Made by a program: the position numbers and the translations under genes
Part shown: one piece after another, positions 1-9,457 of the stretch
Layout of the letters: the number at the start of each line of letters is the position of its first letter
Numbering within the stretch: position 1 is the first letter of the stretch
Assembly (NCBI GenBank): GCA_050732935.1
Contig: JBOHRW010000174.1
Location: forward strand, 1 to 20,395
DNA from: DASRVA01 sp050732935
Lineage (GTDB): Bacteria > Gemmatimonadota > Gemmatimonadetes > JACCXV01 > JAHWKZ01
Direction: 5' to 3'
Length of the DNA: 20,395 bases
Notes under the pieces: generated by a model
Told to the model about the DNA's origin: nothing
The model's database searches: none
The model's input: only the letters and a program-made list of their open reading frames with translations

Positions 1-1
1 G

Positions 2-457
2 GCCCAGATCACGACCGACGGGCACTCGATGTACCTGAACGCCGTCGAGGATGCATTCGGCGCGGGCGTTGACTATGCCATGCTCCAGAAGATTTACGGG
101 AGCGACCCGGAGCCGCAGAAGCGGTACAGTCCGGCGAATTGCATTGGGATCGACGTTGAGACGATCCAGGGGAACCCTGACCCGAATCGAATCAGCACGT
201 CCTACGTCGAGCGCCAGAACCTTACGATGCGCATGTCCATGCGGCGGTTCACCCGGCTAACGAACGCCTTCTCGAAGAAGGTCGAGAACCTAGCCCATGC
301 CGTGGCCCTGCATTTCATGTTCTATAACTACTGCCGGATACACCGGAGCCTGCGGATGACCCCGGCTATGGCGGCGGGTGTCACCGATCATCTGTTGAAG
401 ATCGAGGACATTGTGGCGCTCTTGGAGGACCGAGAGCGGGCGGGTCAGTCAAACTGA
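2..457 (+). CDS. IS1-like DDE transposase, 3' part (5' end outside window)
   Basis: The reading frame is open from base 2 and ends at TGA 455-457; the ATG at 29 is internal. The product would cut and join DNA ends of an insertion sequence. The visible part starts with a TTDGH segment whose Asp (codon 17-19) fits a DDE catalytic Asp. Further on is YVERQN, whose Glu (codon 209-211) fits the catalytic Glu. It is followed by a basic RMSMRRFTRLTNAFSKK stretch and a HFMFYNYCRIHRSL segment typical of IS1-type transposases. About 151 residues are visible, so the N-terminal half is missing. No frameshift or internal stop is seen, so the gene may be intact upstream. It lies 95 bases before eno and is unrelated to it in function. 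The family assignment is from remembered motif patterns; the DDE class is surer than the exact family. Confidence 0.75.
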   Translation, partial: AQITTDGHSMYLNAVEDAFGAGVDYAMLQKIYGSDPEPQKRYSPANCIGIDVETIQGNPDPNRISTSYVERQNLTMRMSMRRFTRLTNAFSKKVENLAHAVALHFMFYNYCRIHRSLRMTPAMAAGVTDHLLKIEDIVALLEDRERAGQSN

Positions 458-460
458 CCC
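442..460. repeat. Perfect inverted repeat at the transposase stop codon
   Basis: Eight bases, GGGTCAGT (442-449), are followed by a 3-base loop and the exact reverse complement ACTGACCC (453-460). The transposase stop codon lies in the right arm. The repeat could be a short transcription-end hairpin, although no T run follows, or part of the right terminal region of the insertion sequence. The left end of the element is outside the window, so neither reading can be tested here. Confidence 0.5.
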
Positions 461-471
461 ACTACCCCGGG

Positions 472-501
472 TTGCGCATGCGACCCGCGGGCGGCTAGCA
501 T
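472..501 (+). promoter_or_regulatory. Weak candidate promoter for eno
   Basis: TTGCGC (472-477) and TAGCAT (496-501) are separated by 18 bases. The match to TTGACA/TATAAT is only 3 of 6 and 4 of 6. It is the best candidate in the 95-base gap between transposase and eno, but such matches arise by chance, so this is tentative. Confidence 0.25.
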
Positions 502-552
502 TCAGCACCCTATCCCGAAGCACTCGCTCCACTCTTTCATCGAGCCGGTACC

Positions 553-1842
553 ATGACCCGGATCGCGCGCCTTTCGGCCCGTGAGATCCTCGACTCGCGA
601 GGCCGTCCTACGGTAGAGGTCGACTGCGTGGCCGAGAGCGGCGCTCGGGGCCGGGCGGCCGTGCCCTCGGGCGCCTCGACGGGCGAGCACGAGGCCCTCG
701 AGCTGCGGGACGGCGATCATCGCTATATGGGCGCCGGCACCCGGCAGGCCGTGGCCCACGTCCACGAGATCATCGCGCCCGGCCTGCGTGGGATGTCGGT
801 GACCGACCAGGCCGCGATCGACGCGCGGCTGGTCGAGCTGGATGGAACGCCCGGCCAGTCGCGCCTGGGGGCCAACGCCATCCTCGCCGTCTCGATGGCG
901 GTGGCGGTGGCGGCGGCGGACGAGGCGGGCGACCCTCTCTACGTCTCGCTGGGCGGAAGCGAGGCCGACCTTCTCCCGGTGCCGCACATGAACATCTTGA
1001 ACGGCGGCGCCCACGCCGACAACACGGTCGACATCCAGGAGTTCATGGTGGTGCCGGTCGGGCCTCCGACGTTCGCCGAGGCGCTGCGCGCGGGGACCGA
1101 GATCTACATGGCGCTCAAGAAGACGCTCTCCAGGCGAGGCCTGGGGACTACGGTGGGGGACGAGGGCGGGTTCGCGCCCGATCTGACGAGCGACACCGCG
1201 GCGCTCGACGTGATCCTCGAGGCGATCCGGCTCGCGGGATATGCATCCGGGGATGACGTGGTCCTCGCCCTGGACGTGGCCGCCAGCGAGCTCCATGAGA
1301 ACGGATCGTACCGGTGGAAAAAGGCCGGCGGCGACCCCATGTCGTCGGACGAGCTGATCGCTTTCTACACCGATCTCGTGGACGGGTACCCGATCGTTTC
1401 GATCGAGGACGGCCTGGCGGAGGATGACTGGACGGGCTGGCAGGCCCTCACGAGCGCGCTGGGCGACCGGGTCCAGCTTGTCGGTGACGACCTGTTCGTC
1501 ACCAGCACCGGGCGTCTTCGACGCGGCATCGAGGAGGGGACCGCGAACGCGATCCTGATCAAGCTCAACCAGATCGGCACCGTGACCGAGACCCTCGAGG
1601 CGATCGAGGTCGCCCGCCAGGCGGGCTACGCCACGGTCATCTCGCACCGCTCCGGGGAGACGGAGGACAGCTTTATCGCCGATCTCGCGGTGGCCACCGG
1701 CGCCGGACAGATCAAGACGGGCGCACCGGCGCGCGGCGAGCGGACCGCCAAGTACAACCAGCTCCTGCGGATCGAGGAGGATCTGGGCGGTCGCGCGCGC
1801 TACGCCGGACGGTCGGCCTTCGGCCCGGCGGGCGCCGGATGA
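553..1842 (+). CDS. eno: Enolase (phosphopyruvate hydratase)
   Basis: The enzyme interconverts 2-phosphoglycerate and phosphoenolpyruvate in cytoplasmic glycolysis and gluconeogenesis. At 429 residues it has normal family length. The active site is complete and keeps a constant four-residue offset from the E. coli enzyme. The SGASTG loop is at 39-44, and acid residues are E163 (in QEF) and E204 (in GDEGGF). Mg ligands are D241, E285 (SIEDG) and D312 (GDDLF). The catalytic base is K337, with H365-R366-S367 and K388 also present. The ATG at 553 is the only sensible start, because the family begins with an I..LSAREILDSRG segment. No clear Shine-Dalgarno sequence precedes it. The stop overlaps the next gene's start by 4 bases (ATGA), so the two are probably translationally coupled. 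Confidence 0.97.
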   Translation: MTRIARLSAREILDSRGRPTVEVDCVAESGARGRAAVPSGASTGEHEALELRDGDHRYMGAGTRQAVAHVHEIIAPGLRGMSVTDQAAIDARLVELDGTPGQSRLGANAILAVSMAVAVAAADEAGDPLYVSLGGSEADLLPVPHMNILNGGAHADNTVDIQEFMVVPVGPPTFAEALRAGTEIYMALKKTLSRRGLGTTVGDEGGFAPDLTSDTAALDVILEAIRLAGYASGDDVVLALDVAASELHENGSYRWKKAGGDPMSSDELIAFYTDLVDGYPIVSIEDGLAEDDWTGWQALTSALGDRVQLVGDDLFVTSTGRLRRGIEEGTANAILIKLNQIGTVTETLEAIEVARQAGYATVISHRSGETEDSFIADLAVATGAGQIKTGAPARGERTAKYNQLLRIEEDLGGRARYAGRSAFGPAGAG

Positions 1843-2246
1843 GCCGAAAGCTCGCCGATCGCCGCGCGCGACACAGGCAGAAGCTCATCTTCTGGGGACT
1901 CTGCGCCGCGCTGCTGGGCTCCGGGATCTTCCTCGGCGACCAGCGTCCCCACCATCTCCTCATGCTGTACCTCGAGGAAGCCGACACCCGGGAGCAGATC
2001 GGGGTGCTGCGAAAGGACCAGGCCGACCTCCAGGCGCGTCACGATCGGCTGATGAAGGACGCCTTCGCCCTCGAATCGCTGGCCCGCGAGAAGGGGCTGG
2101 CGCGTCCCGACGAGCTCGTCTACCGGATCATCCCCGTCCCCCCGGCCGTCCATCGCGCGACCGCCGAGTCGCTGGCCGCGCTGGCCAAGCAACACGCCGA
2201 TTCCGTGGCCAGAGCGGAGGCCGGGCGATCGTCCGCTACCTACTGA
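1839..2246 (+). CDS. FtsB/DivIC-like septum formation initiator protein
   Basis: This is a small bitopic membrane protein of 135 residues. A basic N-terminus (res 1-13) is followed by one hydrophobic helix (about res 15-33, FWGLCAALLGSGIFLG). A coiled-coil-like stretch (about res 42-80, rich in E, K, R, L and Q) and an AREKGLARPDELVYRI segment follow, as in the FtsB/DivIC family. These proteins bridge the FtsQ and FtsL division proteins in the periplasm. The position directly after eno is the classical one for ftsB in many Gram-negative bacteria, and the 4-base ATGA overlap suggests one operon. The last 30 residues are Ala-rich and probably disordered. FtsB and DivIC cannot be told apart by eye, so no symbol is given. 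Confidence 0.85.
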   Translation: MSRKLADRRARHRQKLIFWGLCAALLGSGIFLGDQRPHHLLMLYLEEADTREQIGVLRKDQADLQARHDRLMKDAFALESLAREKGLARPDELVYRIIPVPPAVHRATAESLAALAKQHADSVARAEAGRSSATY

Positions 2247-2288
2247 TCGCCCGATGCCGCTGACCGCCTGGGGCCAGACGCCGGCACG

Positions 2289-2317
2289 TTGACACTCCGG
2301 GCCCCGGCCTCTACATT
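2289..2317 (+). promoter_or_regulatory. Sigma70-type promoter for tRNA-fMet
   Basis: A perfect -35 TTGACA (2289-2294), a 17-base spacer and TACATT (2312-2317, 4 of 6) lie just upstream of the initiator tRNA. Transcription would start near 2324, about 5 bases before the mature tRNA 5' end at 2329. Position and spacing make this a convincing promoter. Confidence 0.75.
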
Positions 2318-2328
2318 CCTTCGTCCAT

Positions 2329-2405
<77 letters not shown>

Positions 2406-2412
2406 ACGTTTC

Positions 2413-2448
2413 GGGAGGGGTGAGCCGGTGTTCCGGCTGACCCCTTCC
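2413..2448 (+). terminator. Terminator-like hairpin after tRNA-fMet
   Basis: AGGGGT, one G-G mismatch and AGCCGG (2416-2428) pair with CCGGCT, mismatch and ACCCCT (2433-2445) around a TGTT loop. Two G-C pairs and one G-U pair extend the base of the stem. The following sequence (TCGTCTGT) is only moderately T-rich. This probably ends the tRNA-fMet transcript, perhaps with incomplete efficiency, so read-through to the next tRNA and tilS is possible. Confidence 0.55.
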
Positions 2449-2515
2449 TCGTCTGTGGCATCGTACTTTCCGCGCGGCGCGTTCGCAGGCGTCGACGCGT
2501 GTCATCCGGCCGCGT

Positions 2516-2592
2516 GGCGGCGTAGCTCAGCCTGGTAGAGCAAGGGACTCATAAGCCCTGGGTCGCAGGTTCGAATCCTGCCGCCGCCACCA
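2516..2592 (+). tRNA. tRNA with CAU anticodon, probably elongator tRNA-Met
   Basis: The 77-base cloverleaf has an encoded CCA (2590-2592). The acceptor stem GGCGGCG/CGCCGCC is fully paired, the D stem is GCTC/GAGC and the T arm is GCAGG-TTCGAAT-CCTGC. The anticodon loop is CTCATAA. The first acceptor pair is G-C and the anticodon stem lacks the GGG/CCC block, so it is not an initiator. A CAU tRNA can be elongator tRNA-Met or tRNA-Ile2, whose C34 is changed to lysidine by TilS. The GGCNRCG acceptor resembles known elongator tRNA-Met, which I favour. The last anticodon-stem pair is an A31-G39 mismatch. tilS begins 11 bases after the CCA end. Confidence 0.93.
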
Positions 2593-2603
2593 GACCGCCG
2601 GTC

Positions 2604-3611
2604 TTGGGGACGCGGTTCCGGGAGCACTGGGACCGTCACTTCGATCTCGGCCCCGGCGAGCGAATCGTGCTCGCCGTGTCGGGTGGGATCGACTCGATGG
2701 CGCTCCTCGCGCTGCTCGGCAGGGACCGCGATCCCGAGCGGGACCCCGGGGTCGTGGTGGCCCACTTCGACCACGGGACCCGCGGCGCCGAGAGCGCCGA
2801 CGATGGACGCTTCGTGGAGTCGGTCGGGCGGCGCTGGGGAGTGCCGGTCGAGCTCGGCTGTGGCCGCTCACCGGAGCGAGCGGCGACGACCGGGGAAGGT
2901 CCGCTGGCCGCGGCGCGCGCGCTGCGCTACCGCTTCCTGACCCGGCTGGCGAAGAAGATCGGCGCCGCGGCGATCGTCACCGCGCATCATCGCGACGACC
3001 GGGTCGAGACCGTGCTGCTGCGTGTCGTGCGCGGCACGAGCCCCGACGGACTGGCCGCCATGCTGCCCGTGGAGACCCTTCGGGGCGTGCCGGTTCTCCG
3101 ACCGCTCCTCCCGTTCTCCCGGCGGGCGATCGCGGACTGGGTGGAGTCGACGGGCATCCCCTTCCGGGACGACCCGTCGAATCGCGACCTCCGTTACCCG
3201 CGGACGCGGATCCGGCACGAGGTCGTGCCGCTTCTCGCGGAGCTGAATCCGCGCGTCGACCAGGCGATCGTGCGGCTGGCGTCGCTGGCGGCGTCGGACG
3301 GAGCGTATCTTCGCGAGCGGGCACACGAGCTTCTGGAGGCCGCGTCGGTGGAACGGGCGGGAGGAGGATGGCGGGTCGAAGCGGCTCCCCTCGCCGCCGC
3401 GCCGGCCGCCCTGCTCTCGAGGGCCCTGCTCGACGGCTGGGGCGTGATGGCCGCGGCGGAGGCTCCGCCACCGGGAGCGGAATGGGTGGCCGGGGCGATG
3501 CGCTTCGTCCGTGGCGGACGAGGCGGGAGGATCGCGGGGCCCGGGGGCGTGACGCTCCGCCGCCGGGGTCGATGGCTGGAGTTTCATCGAGACGGTGAGG
3601 ACGATGGGTGA
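2604..3611 (+). CDS. tilS: tRNA(Ile)-lysidine synthetase (short form)
   Basis: TilS uses ATP and lysine to convert C34 of the CAU tRNA-Ile2 into lysidine, so that it reads AUA as Ile. The PP-loop SGGIDS is at res 26-31. AHFDHGTRG, AHHRDDRVET and the RxxNxRxRYPRxRIRHEVVPLL-type region (DDPSNRDLRYPRTRIR) are all present. At 335 residues it is short compared with E. coli-type TilS (about 430). It matches the compact form without the full C-terminal domain, as in Aquifex. The start is TTG at 2604, because no ATG or GTG upstream fits and later starts would cut into the PP-loop fold. There is no visible Shine-Dalgarno sequence, and the tRNA CCA ends 11 bases before. The 3' end overlaps hpt by 8 bases if hpt starts at 3604. 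Confidence 0.92.
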   Translation: MGTRFREHWDRHFDLGPGERIVLAVSGGIDSMALLALLGRDRDPERDPGVVVAHFDHGTRGAESADDGRFVESVGRRWGVPVELGCGRSPERAATTGEGPLAAARALRYRFLTRLAKKIGAAAIVTAHHRDDRVETVLLRVVRGTSPDGLAAMLPVETLRGVPVLRPLLPFSRRAIADWVESTGIPFRDDPSNRDLRYPRTRIRHEVVPLLAELNPRVDQAIVRLASLAASDGAYLRERAHELLEAASVERAGGGWRVEAAPLAAAPAALLSRALLDGWGVMAAAEAPPPGAEWVAGAMRFVRGGRGGRIAGPGGVTLRRRGRWLEFHRDGEDDG

Positions 3612-4137
3612 GCGGCCCAACGTCCTGATCGAGGAAGACGTCCTTCAGGCGCGCGTGCGCGAGCTGGGGGCGGAGATCACGGCCGACTACCGGGAGCGCG
3701 ATCTTGTCCTGCTCTGTCTGCTCAAAGGCGGCATCTACTTCGCCGCCGACCTCAGCCGGTCGATCGACATGTCGATCACGCTGGAGTTCGTACGCGCCCG
3801 GTCGTACGCCGGCACGGAGTCGACGGGTGAGGTACAGCTCTGGTGGATCGACGGTCTGGATATTGCCGGAAAGGACGTGCTGGTCGTCGAGGACGTCGTC
3901 GACACCGGGCTCACGCTCGTCGAAATCTGGCGCGCACTCGAGCAGAAGGGGCCCGCAAGCCTGGAGCTCTGCGCGCTGCTGTACAAGGAGAAGCGCCTCG
4001 CTCATCCCTTTTCCATCCGTTATATTGGCTTCACGATTGGAGATGCGTTCGTGGTGGGATACGGTCTGGACTACGAAGAGCGCTACAGGAACCTTCCATA
4101 CATCGCGGTGTTCCACCCCGGCGCGCCGAGCGCGTGA
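3604..4137 (+). CDS. hpt: Hypoxanthine phosphoribosyltransferase
   Basis: This cytoplasmic purine-salvage enzyme joins hypoxanthine (often also guanine) to PRPP, giving IMP or GMP. It has 177 residues, the normal length. The PRPP-binding loop VLVVEDVVDTG starts at res 92, with acidic pair E96-D97 and D100-T101-G102. The KGGIYFAADL segment (41-50) is the second family signature, and the YGLDYEERYRNLPYIA end is typical. I chose ATG 3604, just after GGTGAGG; a GTG at 3595 in the same frame would add three residues. It overlaps the end of tilS, the classic tilS-hpt-ftsH arrangement. Confidence 0.95.
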   Translation: MGERPNVLIEEDVLQARVRELGAEITADYRERDLVLLCLLKGGIYFAADLSRSIDMSITLEFVRARSYAGTESTGEVQLWWIDGLDIAGKDVLVVEDVVDTGLTLVEIWRALEQKGPASLELCALLYKEKRLAHPFSIRYIGFTIGDAFVVGYGLDYEERYRNLPYIAVFHPGAPSA

Positions 4138-4173
4138 AGCGCCGCGAGTGAGAAGGAGCCGCAGAAGCCCGCC

Positions 4174-7629
<3,456 letters not shown>

Positions 7630-7637
7630 GGATCCGT

Positions 7638-8522
7638 CTGCACCGCCCCGCACACACGGCCTGGCGCATCCGCGATGGAGAGCTGCGCTTCGGGCCCGTC
7701 CCGCTTCTGATCGGCATCGTCAACGTGACCCCCGACAGCTTCTCGGATGGCGGGGCGCATCTGGAGCCGGCGGCGGCGGTCGAGCATGGCTTGCGCCTGG
7801 TGGAGGAGGGGGCCGACCTGCTGGACGTCGGCGGCGAGTCGACGCGCCCGGGAGCGACGCCGGTGGATCCCGACGAGGAGCTCGATCGGATCCTCCCCGT
7901 GATCGAGGCGCTGGTCGACCGGGCCGGCGTCCCGATCTCGGTGGACACGACCAAGTCGGGTGTGGCGCGGGTGGCCTTCGAGGCGGGCGCCCGGATCCTC
8001 AACGACGTGAGCGCGTTGCGTTTCGATCCCGAGCTCGCCGACGTGGCGGCCGACCATGGGGCGGGCCTGATCCTCATGCACATGCGCGGTGAGCCGAGGA
8101 CGATGCAGGTGGATCCTCGCTACGACGACCTGCTGGGCGAGATCGGCGCCGAGCTGGACCGGGGCGCCGGGCGCGCCCGCGAGGCGGGGGTCCATGCCGC
8201 ATCGATCGTTCTCGACCCGGGCATCGGCTTCGGCAAGACGATCCGGGACAGCTATCGCGTGCTGGCGGCCGTCGAGCGCCTCGCGGGGCTGGGCTACCCG
8301 ATCCTGATCGGCCACTCGCGCAAGTCGTTTCTCGATCCCGAACGGAGGGTCCCCGCCGGGGAGCGGCTGCCCGAGTCGATCGCGGCCGGGGTCCTGGCGG
8401 CCCTCGGTGGGGCATCGATACTGCGGGTTCACGACGTGGCCGAGCATCGGCGCGCGCTCGAGGTTCTCGAACGCTGGGGGGAAGTCCGCGAGACGGCGGC
8501 GGTCGACGTGGAAGAGCGATGA
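7638..8522 (+). CDS. folP: Dihydropteroate synthase, probable CTG start
   Basis: The enzyme condenses dihydropterin pyrophosphate with p-aminobenzoate in cytoplasmic folate synthesis and is the sulfonamide target. From CTG it has 294 residues, normal length. Motifs: NVTPDSFSDGG (29-39), LDVGGESTRPGA (62-73), SVDTTK (101-106), NDVSAL (122-127), LDPGIGFGK (192-200), GHSRKSF (225-231) and RVHDV (263-267). The frame is open far upstream inside ftsH, but between the ftsH stop and NVTPDSFSDGG it has no ATG, GTG or TTG. CTG 7638, with AGGG six bases before, fits the expected N-terminus (WRIRDGELRFG). ATC 7632 would sit too close to that site. It lies 8 bases after the ftsH stop and overlaps cdaA by 4 bases. 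The identity is certain; the exact start is not. Confidence 0.93.
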   Translation: MHRPAHTAWRIRDGELRFGPVPLLIGIVNVTPDSFSDGGAHLEPAAAVEHGLRLVEEGADLLDVGGESTRPGATPVDPDEELDRILPVIEALVDRAGVPISVDTTKSGVARVAFEAGARILNDVSALRFDPELADVAADHGAGLILMHMRGEPRTMQVDPRYDDLLGEIGAELDRGAGRAREAGVHAASIVLDPGIGFGKTIRDSYRVLAAVERLAGLGYPILIGHSRKSFLDPERRVPAGERLPESIAAGVLAALGGASILRVHDVAEHRRALEVLERWGEVRETAAVDVEER

Positions 8523-9298
8523 TCGAACACTGGTCGCGGATGACGTTCCTGAAGCCCGGGATTCTCGATCTCATCGACATCGCCGTCGTCGCGTTCATCG
8601 TCTACAAGGTCTTCATGCTCGTCCAGGGAACCCGCGCCCTCCAGATGATGCTCGGGTTCGTGATCCTGGTCTTCGCGGCCTACGTGACCCAGCTCCTCCG
8701 GCTCGAGGCGCTCAACGCCATCTTCCAGGCCGGACAGCTCGTCTGGGTCATCGCCATCCTCATCGTGTTCCAGCCCGAGCTGCGCTCGGCGCTGGCGCGG
8801 ATCGGCCGGACGCCCTGGCTGCGCGTCCTGGCCAAGGTCGAGGAGAGCCCGGTCATCGGGGAGGTGGTAAAGGCGGCCGCCCAGCTCAGCAAGGAAAAGC
8901 GCGGCGCCATCATCGCCATCCAGCGCGAGGTCGGGCTGATGGAATACGTCGAGAGCGGAAAGCAGCTCCAGGCCGCGGTCTCGGCGGAGCTCTTGGGGAC
9001 GATCTTCGCACCCTATACGCCACTCCACGACGGGGCGGTGATCATCGAAGGAGAAAACATCGTGGCCGCCGCCTGCATCCTGCCGCTGACCCAGTTCCCG
9101 GTCTACGATCACACGATCGGCACCCGGCATCGGGCCGCGATCGGGCTCTCCGAGGAAACCGACGCGGCCGTCGTCGTGGTGAGCGAGGAGACGGGCCAGA
9201 TCTCCCTGGCGATCGGTGGCAGGCTGGAGAAGAACCTGTCGCCGGAGCAGCTGACGGAGAGGCTGGAGAACCTCACGCAGGTTCGGTCCCTCGCGTAG
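8519..9298 (+). CDS. cdaA: Diadenylate cyclase, CdaA type
   Basis: This membrane enzyme makes cyclic di-AMP from two ATP. It has 259 residues, close to CdaA/DacA of other bacteria. Three hydrophobic helices (about 15-36, 42-60, 73-87) precede a DAC domain. The catalytic motifs are LHDGA (DGA 171-173) and GTRHRAA (RHR 203-205), both intact. The start overlaps the folP stop as ATGA, with GGAAGAG (8510-8516) as ribosome binding site. The folP-cdaA pair recurs in many bacterial phyla. No glmM or cdaR neighbour is seen in this window. No clear terminator follows. Confidence 0.95.
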   Translation: MIEHWSRMTFLKPGILDLIDIAVVAFIVYKVFMLVQGTRALQMMLGFVILVFAAYVTQLLRLEALNAIFQAGQLVWVIAILIVFQPELRSALARIGRTPWLRVLAKVEESPVIGEVVKAAAQLSKEKRGAIIAIQREVGLMEYVESGKQLQAAVSAELLGTIFAPYTPLHDGAVIIEGENIVAAACILPLTQFPVYDHTIGTRHRAAIGLSEETDAAVVVVSEETGQISLAIGGRLEKNLSPEQLTERLENLTQVRSLA

Positions 9299-9355
9299 TC
9301 AGTGCGCTGAGCCAGCCAGAAGTCCGTTGGCATCTACCGCCCGCATGGTTTGCGG

Positions 9356-9384
9356 TTGCCCGGGGATCGAGGCGTGTCTAGCTT
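9356..9384 (+). promoter_or_regulatory. Weak candidate promoter before the DUF2723 gene
   Basis: TTGCCC (9356-9361, 4 of 6) and TAGCTT (9379-9384, 3 of 6) are 17 bases apart in the 159-base gap after cdaA. A short A/T-rich stretch with a GGTTT/AAACC dyad (9388-9403) follows. The spacing is good but the -10 box is poor. Apart from this, nothing else recognisable lies in the gap. Confidence 0.3.
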
Positions 9385-9457
9385 TTGGGTTTCCTTTTAA
9401 ACCGCGCGTTAGCCGCGCGATCGATCCCAGCCGGACAGTCGGAGGAAGCTTTAGCCG

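Noticed and set aside
2406..2515. Possible further tRNA or promoter between the two tRNAs
   Set aside because: Apart from the terminator-like hairpin, no cloverleaf or acceptable -35/-10 pair could be found in this gap.
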